A DNA stretch of 64,000 bases from Diorhabda sublineata (Eukaryota; Arthropoda; Insecta; Coleoptera; Chrysomelidae), in assembly GCF_026230105.1 (NCBI RefSeq), contig NC_079476.1, positions 41,468,559 to 41,532,558 of the forward strand. Direction: 5' to 3'. This document shows, one piece after another, positions 1 to 11,625 of this stretch. Within the stretch, counting starts at the first letter, position 1, and the number at the start of each line of letters is the position of its first letter. A program made the translations under genes and the position numbers. Under the pieces are notes generated by a model. It saw only the letters and a program-made list of their open reading frames with translations. It was not told where the DNA came from and made no database searches.

Positions 1-28
1 ACACACTGTTAACACTCACAATTCCACT

Positions 29-76
29 GTCCGATGCGTGTTGCGATTACTAAGTTATCATCTTCAGAAACCGAAT
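29..76 (+). repeat. dispersed GATAA-TTATC/CTTCAG motif, copy 1
   Basis: A short block with TAAGTTATCATCTTCAG followed by ACCGAAT. Related blocks lie at 2501-2543, 19783-19865 (minus), 22222-22260 (minus) and 22869-22913. The minus-strand copy at 19.8 kb also shares the upstream ACACACTGTT, AACACTCACA and CACTGTC segments, so homology probably extends from position 1. The family is not identified; it may be the end of a repeated transposon. Confidence 0.6.
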
Positions 77-840
77 TTACCTCAAAACCTAAATTAGAAA
101 AACTCAAGTTTTTGAAAATTTCATGAAGGAATTGACCGGTTCGTCGCCTTATTACAGTGAAAACTATTCAGGAACAAATTCTGAAGTTGTTTCTAAATTG
201 TTCGGGCTAAATATTGATTTGAAACAATGTTGAGGATTTAGTAGGGGCATTCAGTAGCAAATTGGTAATAAAATTTGGTCTATTTTCAGTTTTGAAATCT
301 AGATTTTTATGTCGGAATTTTTCGGAAATGGATTGAGCAACGCCATCGATTTTTTGCTACTGTCATAATTATCTCTATTAATACAGATAAAGATTTATTC
401 CTATACTACCATTGTTGTGGTAACTGATCAGATCTGTCTTTTTTGCGATCCTCAAATACGATTATAAAGTTTATTAAGGGAATTTGTGGAAAATAAAAAT
501 TAGATTTCAAAAATAGTGTCGCCGGTTATATCCGACGTTATTATCAATTGCCACGGTCAATTAACGTGCGCCATGTTGTTTCGATTCGATAATTACGAAG
601 GATGTTGACATTCGAATCGTGCGGTTTGTTCAAATTTACCTATATATATCAACCTACTTAACGCGGGTCAATTTAAAACCATATTACGCAATTCGTAATA
701 TAAATAATAAAAAAAAAAACATTTAAATTGTAAGTACCGATTGAAATATTTTGTAAATTACATATTTTTCATATTACCTATCAACACCTTGATGAATAAA
801 TGCTTTTTTGGTTCACTTTCTGTACAATACAATCCTTATT
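77..840. other. unannotated AT-rich DNA
   Basis: No convincing gene, transposon end or tandem repeat seen. Short open frames here have no recognisable protein motif. Confidence 0.6.
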
Positions 841-859
841 ATTTCAAGATATCGGTCCT

Positions 860-1305
860 TCGAATACAAGCAACATTTTTCTCGCTTTTTCAACGAAGTT
901 CTTTTCATATTTCTTCCTTTCCATCTATTTCCTCCAGCTACTGGATATTACTTGCCTTCTCCAACTTCCTGACTATCACTACAGCATTGAAGAAACGATT
1001 TTGAACTGTTCTATTCGTTGCCATATTGTTTATTGTCAACTTTCGACGAAGAAAAATCGTTACAAATTTATTAACTCGTTCTACTTGAAGCCTAATTTTA
1101 AGAAATCGGTCCTTCGAATACCAGTAACATTTTCCTCGCTTTTTCAACGAAGTTTATATTTCTTCCTTTCCATCTATTTCCTCCAGCCATTGGTTATTAC
1201 TTGCCTTCTTGACTACCACTACAGCATTGAAGAAACAATTTTGATCTGTTGTTTTCTCTCGTTAAAATTTATTAACACGTTCTATTTGGAGCCTCAAGTT
1301 CAGCA
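860..1305. repeat. direct duplication, 244-bp spacing, two copies
   Basis: The block beginning CGGTCCTTCGAATAC at 863 recurs at 1107, and homology continues through TTTCCATCTATTTCCTCCAG and ACTACAGCATTGAAGAAAC to TTTATTAAC. The second copy lacks about 50 bp near its end. Both copies are open on the plus strand in one long frame (800-1384, 194 codons), and part is open on the minus strand. That is better explained by the duplication plus chance than by a gene: the predicted protein is rich in F, L, S and Y, with no motif I recognise. Confidence 0.8.
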
Positions 1306-1384
1306 AATTTGGAAAACACTTTTTAATAAAGTCGTAAAAAGCAGAGCGTTCAATTTGAGAATTTTTTTTAGTCCATTCGGTTAA

Positions 1385-2500
1385 GAGACGAAGTCATGTA
1401 CTCAACATTAACAAGACTAAGACTCTTTCTTAAATAACCAATAACCTGTCTATCTAGCTTCATGGTGTTTCAGTTGAATCATTATCCCTTCATAAATTTT
1501 TAATTAAATATGGATCAAAGAGTCTAAATCTGAATCTAAAATTCATTAGAACTGATATTCATCAGCAAGAGACCAGAGATTATCTATTTTCCAAATGTCC
1601 TTTCCATTTCATCAAATATTGCAAACAAGTAAAACATAAAAACCCCAGAAAAATAGCTTCCGTTGTAGGAGTGTACGTGTTTTGGAAGCAGATACAAAAT
1701 CTTGTGTATGTAGGTGCAAAAGAGCGAGACTTCCCAAACGTTGGCTATTAATTTTCTTGACTCTGGTTCTCAACTAGCAGTTGCACCACGAAAACCATCA
1801 CTATAAACATGAAGAAGCTTTGTATCAGTTGTTACCAGAAAATTGGAAAGTTCGGAAGTGCTGGAAAATATAATAACATAATTTGGTTAAATTTCCACAT
1901 TGGATATTACAGCAAAAAAGATAAAATGCTAGGCTACTGTCACAGCAAAATAATTTGAACGAATTAGACGTATTTGACAGCCTTAAACGTCAAATTTTAT
2001 TCACGTATGAGGTTGATAATACGTTTAAGAAGTCACTCTGTATATATTTTATATATCTCAATGTTTTGATATACGTGCAATTTATATTTAAGTCTAACAG
2101 CTGATAGTATTTAATTCTCTTCGCAGCTCCCCTACATCTAATTATTTAATTGGACAATCCACTAATTTTCTCTTAATTCAGTTAATTTGATTTTTGTCTA
2201 AAGTAGTTACTTCTCGTACTAGAGAATTATAAGGTCACAAAAGATAATTATATCATGTCAATTGATTTTAATAGACGTGTTTACGCTGTTGATAAAGAAA
2301 ACGACGATACGATTAATATAATTAATCAATGAATTAAATAAAAACGATATCGGTATTTAATTTTGAAGATAATACCGTGAAAATAAAATTAGGGTGTATC
2401 AAATGGGATTTTCCAAATAAATTATCAAAAAACTGGGAACTAACAATATAATTTTCTCAAACTAAACTCATGTTTGTGAGTAAATGAATTTACAACTACT
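1385..2500. other. unannotated AT-rich DNA
   Basis: No supported gene or repeat. CACTCTGTATATATTTTA near 2035 resembles an inverted ACAGAGTG-type terminus, also seen near 60370, but no partner end was found. Confidence 0.55.
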
Positions 2501-2543
2501 CTGACGAGCGTTTCGATAAGTTATCATCTTCAGATACCGACAG
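2501..2543 (+). repeat. dispersed GATAAGTTATC motif, copy 2
   Basis: Contains GACGAGCGTTTCGATAAG followed directly by TTATCATCTTCAGATACCGA. It is close to the copy at 22869-22913, which reads GACGAACATTTCGATAAG. The core GATAAGTTATC is nearly palindromic. Confidence 0.65.
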
Positions 2544-3614
2544 TGAAATTTTTTCGTCAATGAACCTCTTCACACGATGAACAAACTACTGTGAACTACA
2601 TAATAACAATTTCAATACTTTTAAATTCATCCAACAATCTATTGTTCAATATATTTTTTATAAATTTCACATTATTTATATTTTTTTGTTTCATTTTGAT
2701 ATATTAATATTTTTAAAGATTTAGGTGCGCCTTGAATCGGATATTAACAGATATCTTAGTTTGTCCAATATATTTTGATTCAGTACTATTTTCCAGCATA
2801 AAATGGATACACTAAAATAGATTTCTCTGTTCCAAATCCTTTCGCTGCTTCATGTATAGAAACATCTAGATATCGATGAAGTTCACGATGCTAATCATCC
2901 GGAAATCATCCCTGCAGGTACTTTTTTCCGCTTAAAGAATCAAATAATTGTAATGATTTTCCAGTGATTATAATATTTACATTAATCGTTGAAACCTAAC
3001 CCAACTTAATCTAACCTAACCTACATACTTCTCAATAAAATGAAATCCAATCACAAGCAGGGGTTGTTGTTACCGAAAACTCTTCCATGGTTTTTTCTTG
3101 ATGAGGTGGCCGACAATATACATACAGTTTGTATGTCTATTTATCTGTTTTATATAATTATATTTGAAAAACGTGGTAGTTGACTTTGTAAATATCAAAA
3201 ATAAATATTCGTTAATCATATTTATACATATTCTCTTGACGTTTATTCTGAATCAAAGTTTGTTTTATTATTTCAATTGTTTTATAATTTTACACCAAAC
3301 ATTGAATGCCTTTTTGATTGATGTTGACGCTTTCTTATTTTTTTTTTAATTATCATATGACCTATATTAGATTATCTAATCAAAATACTGGACCACTGCA
3401 ACAAATTATAATAATTATATTAAAAACGTTATTCATTTCATACAAAGAAGTTGTTTACAAACATTTCATGGTTATCTTATTTATCAAATAAAGCGAAATA
3501 TTATATCTTGATATGATTATTTTTTTTTCTACCCACAGCTATATTAAATTACTACTACTGACTGTCGTATTATTCACATCTATCGTAATTATGAATATAA
3601 ATGAATCTTCAACA
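2544..3614. other. unannotated AT-rich DNA
   Basis: No gene seen. A short CCTAACCTAA-like stretch at about 2993-3022 is a few degenerate units only and is not evidence of a telomere. Confidence 0.55.
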
Positions 3615-3727
3615 GGTACTTTTAGGCCTATTTCACACGTTTCTGTTTAAACGACAATGTCAATGACTTGCACGGTATTAAAACTGTTTACATGAAAACC
3701 GCGTATGTGTGAATAGGGCCTAAGTAC
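3615..3727. mobile_element. short inverted-repeat element (MITE), about 113 bp
   Basis: The left end reads TTAGGCCTATTTCACACG. The right end reads GTGTGAATAGGGCCTAA, its imperfect reverse complement. Both sides carry GTACT (left at about 3616, right at about 3723), which may be a decayed target duplication. It has no coding capacity. Size and ends suit a small non-autonomous DNA transposon; the superfamily is not determined. Confidence 0.6.
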
Positions 3728-4208
3728 TAAAACACATCGTTGTCGTTATGGTAACAATTTATTGGTCAAATATAGTGGCTGTAGGCATTGCATTTTCAAC
3801 ATATCTTTCTCTCTGTCTGATTTTCCATGTTCGGGTTGTTTGGATCCATATTTAATTGTAAGAAACAATACGTAAAGTTTAACAAACTAAAATGTCATTG
3901 ATAAAAAGTAACTTCACTTGAATGGCTGTCGCTTTTTTTGACTAATCGAAATGTCATTAAGTTTGAAAGTTGGTATTCCATAAACGTCATATGGATTTGA
4001 CAATGGCAGCGCCATCTGTATGTCACTCATACGATTTATAGAGTGATGTTACGTATAAAGTAAATATTATAGAACAATAAAAACAATAAATTTGATCTTG
4101 TGATTGGATCGATTATTCATACAACTTCATGGAATTATTGCATTCAATAAAAAATCAATTGTTATTGAGATGATTTAAACCGCATTTTTAGGAACGAACT
4201 GATATTTC
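3728..4208. other. unannotated AT-rich DNA
   Basis: Nothing supported between the two short inverted-repeat elements. Confidence 0.55.
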
Positions 4209-4452
4209 TAATGGCGGGTTCATACGATACAGACATTTATTCGTACTGAGAACTGTACATACTATGAAGTCGGTGTTTAAAAATGAATTCATTCGAAAAT
4301 ACAATTCAAATTTCTAACCTATGATAAATACGCAGGCTTACATGCGTACTCCGACTTTTGGATCGCACCGACATTTGTCTGTACCGTCTAGTTTGCACAG
4401 ACAAAATTCTATGGAATTTTATGGAAGTCTGTATCGTATGGACCCACCATAA
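4209..4452. mobile_element. MITE with 23-24 bp terminal inverted repeats and TAA flanks
   Basis: The left end TGGCGGGTTCATACGATACA (from 4212) is matched in reverse complement by TGTATCGTATGGACCCACCA (to 4449), with two mismatches over about 23 bp. TAA is present directly outside both ends (4209-4211 and 4450-4452). A 3-bp TWA duplication is the known signature of PIF/Harbinger elements, so this is probably a 238-bp Harbinger-type MITE. No transposase lies inside. A minus-strand frame at 4462-4650 just outside is not considered a gene. Confidence 0.7.
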
Positions 4453-4970
4453 GCAATAATTTTAGTTGTGATGGAAGAAAAAGCTCGTTTGGAAATGTTC
4501 AATGGAATTTTTACAAGTTTTAGTTTTAGTTTTTGCTTCGATAGTATTCATATTGAAATGAGTTATCGAAATCGGATAAACCTTGTTGTGTCTAATCAAT
4601 CTTTGAGATCGTTTAGAATCGTCGCAACTTTGAAATGATAGTAAACACAAAAAATAAATTGATTTTTATGATAGAACAAATTTGTAATAAAATACGGTAT
4701 AAGCAGGTGTTTGTTGAGGGTAAATTAATTACTAATATAATAGCGGAAATCTAGTTACTTCCTCATGTCATAGTGCTTGAACACTTGCTGTGTGATGTTT
4801 ACATACAGGATCGGACTCAACGGAAATATCCATTTATAATTACAGATTTATTTAAATACCATAAGAATTAGATGTAAAATTAATTTTATTTTTCACATTT
4901 AGTATTTATTGATATAAGTAATTGGTTACCTTTTCGACAGACCGGTTAGAAAATAACGAAATTTAACAAT
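4453..4970. other. unannotated AT-rich DNA
   Basis: Nothing supported. Confidence 0.5.
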
Positions 4971-5200
4971 ATACAGGGTGTTCTGTCCGAAAAAGATTAG
5001 AGGCGTACAGGGGAGCCTAAATTATGACGAACTTACCCCTATACCAAATTGCGTTTTTTACGACTCAAAGTAGTACCCAAAATTTCGAAAAAACTTAATT
5101 TCTTCGTAACCAAATTTGGTGCACTGTATGACATCGTTAAGGACATTAGGTAATGGTAAGCCGTTCAAATCTGAGGGGTTAAGAAAAAAGTAAATTTGAA
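4971..5200 (+). mobile_element. ACAGGGTG-type dispersed element, copy A
   Basis: Starts at ATACAGGGTG. Internal landmarks GACTCAAAGTAGTACCC, AAAATTTCGAAAAAACTT and GTTAAGGACATTAGGTAAT have counterparts in the same order in the element starting at 20401 (GACTCAAAGTAGGGCAC, AAAACTTCAAGGAAATT, ATTAAGGTCATTAAGTAAT). This conserved order makes the two diverged copies of one dispersed non-coding element. The class is unknown and the 3' limit approximate. Confidence 0.55.
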
Positions 5201-6869
5201 ACAAAGGTATATGTTATTGTTGTAAGGGTTTTGTGAGGAAACTGTAAACGAAGCGTGGAAAAATAAAGAAGGAAGTCTCTTAATCGCGTAGTTTATTACA
5301 AAGAAACGTTTTTCAGTCAGCTGGAAAACGAGTTCAGAAACAGGAAAGTTTTGTAGCTGTAATAGCGAGATAAAGAATTTATTTTCATTATCAAAATCAT
5401 CAATTTTCTTTTATATGTTGTTTCTATGGTTTTAATTTGGAACACACCATATTGCAAATCAATAGAACTAAAAACTTTCATTTATAAACATAAATTTTAT
5501 GCCTCACTGCTAATTTTTTTTTATTTTTAGTTTTCAAAATATTTCTTGCGACAAAAGTTCTACTATCAAATTGAGGCGCTCCATTATTAGGATAACAAGT
5601 CGGAACTGGTTCAAAATTTGTCATAGTTTATCTCAACATTGATTTTCTCTGACTAAAGTGTTGTTTGGTATCTGAACTAAATAATCCCAGATTGGACATA
5701 TATTACTGCCATTGCAAATCATTTTTCTAAACAGATTTTTGAGAGACTGCGATATTTTTGAGTGATTGCAAAATAGTTTACCAGATCGCACTATGTTCAA
5801 ACCAGTCATATTTTGATTTGGGGAGTAATTTATTCATAAACCACAAATAAATTCGTAAAACATCAAAATATTTTTTGCGCACTAGACATATTTTTCTTTA
5901 TCAAATGAAATGTCTACATTTTCTTTTTCTACTTTAGAAATTAACATTTAATGGATATTTTATGTTTTTGCGAAAAATATAACTTAATACGTATCTGATT
6001 TCCGATTAGCATTCTGCAAACATTCCGTTTAAAAATTCTATCTCATCACGCCTACATTAGACTAGACAAAGTACATTTTCAAATCAATGAACTTTGATAA
6101 TTTAATTTAGGCATTTCAGTATTTGTAATTCCAGATTAGTTTTGGAAGGTTTCCTTCCTGTTTGATTCTTTTCATGTAATTTAATGATACGCTTACTAAT
6201 ATGAATATGTTAACAAAAATGATTGCCCGTACGTAAACACTATCAGATTATCCTGTTATTTCGAAATAAAATTATGTATGTGCTATGCTGTGACGTAATC
6301 AAACTATTTAGAGTCTTTGTGGTGATTTGTATTAATATAAAAAAACTAGCTGAAAGGGCAAACGTTGTTTTGCCATATAAATTATATCTAAGAAATATTT
6401 TTCTTGTTCAATACAAATAAGTAACTTACTATAAGTGCGTAGGGATGTACAGGGTCCTTCACGACGAGTTTTTTCAGTTTTCTGAAACTTCTGTTTATAC
6501 CGGACTCAAACTTCGGTTTTATAAGGCATGGTTTCAGTGGTAGAGTAAAAAATCAAATATTCGATTTTTTTGGATAGCGAAATTCGGTACCATTTTCTGA
6601 ACACCCTATATAAATTTTTGTCAAGATTTTCACGGTTTTTGAAAGCTGTAAGTGTTATTTGTCGAAATCCCAAAAATTTTAGACCTGACTCACTTAAACT
6701 AAGAAATATAATTTTTTTAGTGGAGGGCTGCATGTTTCCAAAAATTTCGAAAATGTGAAATAATTAAAAAACGGTGGACTTTAGGCATACTATGTTTCGA
6801 TCGCTACCTAAACATCTAAAATAATTATTCATATTTTTACTATTAATTATATCAGTTAAAAAATAAAGA
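5201..6869. other. unannotated AT-rich DNA
   Basis: No gene recognised. A possible dispersed-element start, TACAGGGTCC, is at 6448-6457, but no matching second end or homologous copy was seen. Confidence 0.5.
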
Positions 6870-7450
6870 TATTTATGTACAATATTCTTGGTTAGCTAGG
6901 TCTTTAACCAACGCAAACAAACTGTATGGTTTTCCCACGCGAAAGCATATAGTTGTATGTGGGAAAAGCATGGTGTTTCTAAATCTAAGCTACAAACAAT
7001 GTCTGGTCTTGTGCCTTATTGATCGTCATAGCGAATGCCAATCTAATTCGGAATTGAGTGCGTTTAAATCCATTTGGCACATCTGCAGGAATCGTGGCAC
7101 TAACACATTTTTGCCTTGAAACTTTCTATTCAAAATGATGGCTTCAATAACGTTTTTCATTAATTTTTTAATGACTAATCTTGCGCCGTCCGTGGTGGGT
7201 TCAAATTACGAAGCAGAATGATCGAAGATCCAACCTTCAATTGTAAATTTGAAATTCAATTGAATAATTTACAGTTTTGTTGGTATCGAAAACTGCATCG
7301 ATAGATTTGTATGACACCAAGTCTCCAGGCAAAAACTGTTGTATCTTCAAATTTAACCACATTTTTTGATGCCAAAATCATCTTCCTGCCAGCCACTTAT
7401 GATTTTCATATTGTTTGTGTACATGTTATCGATGAGAATATTTTGAATTA
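6870..7450 (-). pseudogene. Helitron (PIF1-type) helicase C-terminal relic
   Basis: Minus-strand translation across several frames gives, in order: LASKNV (about 7360), SYKSIDAVFDTNKTVNY (about 7260-7320), ILLRNLNPPR (about 7190-7220), KKLMKNVIEA (about 7150), FKRTQFRIRLAFAMTINKAQ (about 7010-7070) and a tail with KPYSLFALVKDLANQEY (about 6880-6930). This order and spacing match the C-terminal helicase region of animal Helitron Rep-helicase proteins, where LAFAMTINKSQGQT is helicase motif V-VI. The copy is frameshifted and contains stops, so it is dead. No catalytic Rep HUH domain or Walker A motif was found upstream on the minus strand (above 7450). The PIF1-type relic itself is well supported; whether a complete element once stood here is unknown. 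Confidence 0.85.
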
Positions 7451-8700
7451 CAAACAAATGTTTACAATATTAGTAAAAAAATCCACTGACCTTTGAATTA
7501 TTATCAAGTTCAAGGTTTTTGTGAATCGTAAATCGCATTAATTCCGTATCAACATTTTACAATGATTTCAAAATAAGATTAAACTGATTAACTAAAAGAT
7601 GAAATCCTTCAGTGGCGTCACCACTGATCAATTAATAATGACACTAGAAAACAAAAAAAAAATTTATTTTTTCCTTGTGGATAATGTGATTCGTAATTCT
7701 TGTTGTCAGTCTATTACAAAATTTTTTATTAGCCCTAATTTGATGTGCAAAGATGCTAATATGTCCGCCAAGAATTGTTTACGTTCCTGGAGTAAAAAAT
7801 GTGGGTATTTTCCACACATTTTTGAATAACAAGACAGGAAAAGTCACTCGAAGCTCCTCTCCTTGTTATACCAATCTCAATTTAAACTACTTTTTATCGA
7901 TCGCTCGAAGTCACCATGCCTAAACCGCTCATCCGCCGAGTCGTTTCGTTAAGAAAAACTAAAGGTACTGATGGAAATTTATTTCCGTTTGAAGCAGTAC
8001 AGTCTTTAGATTTGACTTGATTCCTCTAACCCAGTTTTAACATCAAGTCGTTTTCTTTAGAACCTAAATTAACCTTTCAACTTTGACGATTACGGTAATA
8101 GTTAACACAGATTTTTCTTTGGGTAAATCCAAATCTTTTATGCTCCAATGAGCTGTAAATTCTGTTCCAATTTCTTCGTTTTCAGAACTGGTTCAGCTTT
8201 ATTCAACTCCATAAACTAGACAATGTACAGGAACTTCTTCTGAATGATGCTTTGATTTCCTCGATGCTTATATGATTCAAAGCTTCGCATCATATTACTG
8301 GTTCACCAAAAGACATTATTGGATATTTCCTATGATATGTGGCAGCCAATATTTATCCTGGTTGCGAATATCCAGGTCAATTAACTTCCAAAGGTGAATC
8401 ATTGATGATAACTCTGAGCTCATGACAGAATTTAACGGTAAAGTGACAATTGAGAGGATTTTAGACGGGAATGACAGAAATTTTGAGTGTTTAGGAAATT
8501 AATGTTCCATTTTTGAAAATTCAAAATAGAATATAGAGAATGATATAATAACTGTTTCCTCAAACTCTTCTTGAATCTACGCACGCATTCCTTCTGAATA
8601 ACATCAATAGAAATCAAAAATGAAAGGATCAAAAACTTTCTTTTATATTGAAATATGAGCAGCTGTGTTTTATCGACCCTCAGCTCTTAGTTTAGTCACT
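7451..8700. other. possible further Helitron-derived DNA, not resolved
   Basis: GC content is slightly raised at 7840-8430, and the region lies directly 5' of the helicase relic on the same strand, so it may be older Helitron sequence. I could not match any stretch to a helicase or Rep motif. The plus-strand frame at 7599-7829 is not recognised. Confidence 0.35.
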
Positions 8701-11625
8701 AGTATCGTACGTTACAGGGTAGCGTACGATTGAATCTATTTATTTTTTTTTTAACTTCAAGCAATTAGTTGATGGTATTTATCTTTAAATCAGGAAGGAG
8801 CTTCGTAATTGCTAGTGTGAAATATCAACAAGATCTTTAATATGAATAGGAAATAGGGTAATAAAAATTTTTTATACCTCATTAACAACTATTTTCTACT
8901 ATTAAATAAACTTTGACATCTCGAAAGGAAGCGTTATATGTATTAGAAAATTGACGAAGTATCAAAACGATTAATTCTTGAAAAATTATCAATTCAGGAT
9001 AACTAGAAATGTGTATTATTATCAAGTATCTATCGTGTCTCTTTTTTTCTTTATTCAGTTTTTGACTCTTTTTCTTTCGAATTACTTCTATTCAAAGAAC
9101 TGTTTCAAAGCAACAATGAAAGATGTATGGCTTAAGTCAGAGCAGGTAGAAGGTTTTGGTTTTTTCCAAAGTCAGGATTAATTCAATTTGGATACTAAGA
9201 TTGGAATTTCCTTGGCGAGGTATCGGTCAGACAGATGTGGACGGATTATCGTTTTATTGAGGTAATTTGTTCGGAGAAATGTCTACCTATATTAAGTATT
9301 TTTAAATGCAAGTACACATGGGGTTTATCTAAACTTTCGAGCAGGTATCACTGTTCGAACTATTCAAAAAAACTAAAGCTAAACGCAACTATAGTTGTCG
9401 AATTGTGTCAAATATGACACTGCTTATCTAGACGAATATTTATTAATTAATAACCGCGAAACCAACTCTCTCTAAGCGAATGAATTATATGTTGAACCAC
9501 AATATTTTAATTATTAAATTAATCTCCTAGATCATAATTACTAGGAAGATTTAGTGTAGTAACGAACTTCCGTATGTTTATATGGTTATTGTTAGTTAAC
9601 AACTGTTCCCCGGGGTATTGTACAGGATTTAATTCCATCGTATGGTCTTAGAAATGGGGAGAGCTTCCTCTTCTATTTGATGACGTAGTGAGATTTTAAC
9701 CTATACCAACTATTCTAATAAATAAATGATAAGATAAACGATGTACAAGATGATGTTAATAGATTTATATGATATTGATTATAAAGCAAAACCTAGCAAG
9801 TAATTTCGTTGGGTAATTTCTAGGGTTTTGTAGTTTGCACTTTATCGAATCTTTCTTCTTTCTATTAAAAAAAAAAAAAAAACACAAAATTCTAACTCTT
9901 TCCGCTGACAAAGGCATTTCTGCCATTTCTGTTACAGAATTCTACCATAGACTGATTTAAAATTGTGTCGCTTTGTCCATAAAATCGCGAAATTTTCTTA
10001 TTGCAATAAAGCTTGTCTGTCTTAGATGATTGCGTAGTTGCCAGATTTTCCATACATAGAAAAAAACCTAAATATCGGATTTTGGGTCATGTATAAGATG
10101 TAATGAACTTAAAATAATTGAAATGTTATTCTTTAGCTCAGTGGAAAATCAAATAAAAACAGGAGTAAGAAAAAAATGCAATATTGGATTTCAATTTAAC
10201 ATAAATATTTCAAATTTGATTATTTTTCTGCGAGGTAGACAACCAAAACTACGTTTTTATTAGTTTTATGTTCGCGATTCATAAGAGTTTAACCTTATCC
10301 TCGGACTTTAAAAGAGTAGTAAAACAGTTTGTTTAGACTGATGCATTAATCGGTACCGAGATCAGGTATATGATATTAAAGGTGTCTCAAGCAGGGCTGC
10401 CGAACGATTTTTGGTCATCTTTAGTCTCTACGCCACCCTGTAACTAAATAGATAAAATCAGGAATTGAAAGTAACCTTGTTCTTTAACTGGCGCGTTGTC
10501 TACAACAAAAATTTGTGGCACGAACTAACCTTTTCTGAAACATCTCTTAACCAATAGGTTAATAGGCTTACATCGGTGAAAAAAATGCAATATAATCTGA
10601 AAAAATCCATGTTCGATGCTGAGTAACACCAAATGATTCAGCCTGTTTTCACCAGAAGTCACATATAAGCGATTCTTTATAATTGATAATTTTTTTAGCC
10701 ACCCCTTTCCTTATAAATATAAAGTATTTGATCAAATAATCAATATAGCTACAATCGATATATTATTTAAACAAAACAATATTTAAAAATGAAGACATTC
10801 TTAGCAAGTACAAAAAGAACAAAGTTCACGTTAAAGAAAACGTCTTTATAGATAGTTTTTTCAAAAAGAACCATACAACTCAAGATAAACTATAAATTGT
10901 CGTATTTAATTCGAATGTCCGGAAAGAAAATGCATTATATTTCATATGTTTCTTCACATATATTTCAAAAATGTTCCCTGTATAAACAAAATGTTCCATA
11001 TGTTTCATGAATATCATCCAATGTCATCTTATACATTAAACATCTACTTGGAAATGTGTTATTGTAAGGAAGCACCAATCATATTCTTTGTTTGTTATTC
11101 CGATGATACGTACTGTACACATTCAGTCACCCTAAAATCAAAAGCTGTACCGGACCGTGAATTATGTCATGTCGTTTATGAGTTACAGACTAAAATAATA
11201 TTGAAAGCTATGAAAAAAAAAATAATAATAATAATATTAACGGGTATGGTTTTTATCCCGACAGATTGTACGACTAATATCTGGTTTATATTTTCTAACG
11301 AGTGTTCGTTATTTTTATAATTGAGCATGGTCGTTTGATGTAAATTTAAAACATATGATGGAAAACCAAATTTGGCCAGATCTTGTACAATTTCTGTTAT
11401 TTAACACATTTAGGCTAAATATCTTATTGTTTGTGCTGTACCTTTGAAGGATACTCAATAATTGAGGAGACGAAGAGCTGTGAAAAGAGGGTCCTGACTC
11501 AAATAAAAGTGATTGTAATTTTGAGAAGCAAGGTCCTAATTCATGGAAACAAATTCGTGAAGTGATTTTCAAAATTGTTTTGTCTATAAGCGTAAATATT
11601 TATAGCTTTGAGGAACACTCCATAA
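8701..11625. other. unannotated AT-rich DNA
   Basis: Contains an A-run at about 9866-9882 and a short AAT microsatellite at about 11213-11238. CACCCTGTA at 10434-10442 is an inverted ACAGGGTG terminus without a mapped partner. CAGGGCTGCCGAACG near 10393 resembles an hAT-type end, also unpaired. The plus-strand frame 10946-11320 (124 codons) has no recognisable domain. Confidence 0.5.

Noticed and set aside
800..1384. 194-codon plus-strand open frame, the longest in the window
   Set aside because: It spans a 244-bp direct duplication and is dominated by F, L, S, Y and I as expected of chance AT-rich frames; no domain seen.
2993..3022. CCTAACCTAA-like string as telomeric repeat
   Set aside because: Only a few degenerate units; similar short strings occur near 24990 and 54620 and are common in insect DNA.
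10390..10410. CAGGGCTGCCGAACG as an hAT element end
   Set aside because: No inverted partner or 8-bp target duplication found.
10946..11320. 124-codon plus-strand frame
   Set aside because: No motif, no splice context, ends in a run of isoleucine codons made by an AAT microsatellite.
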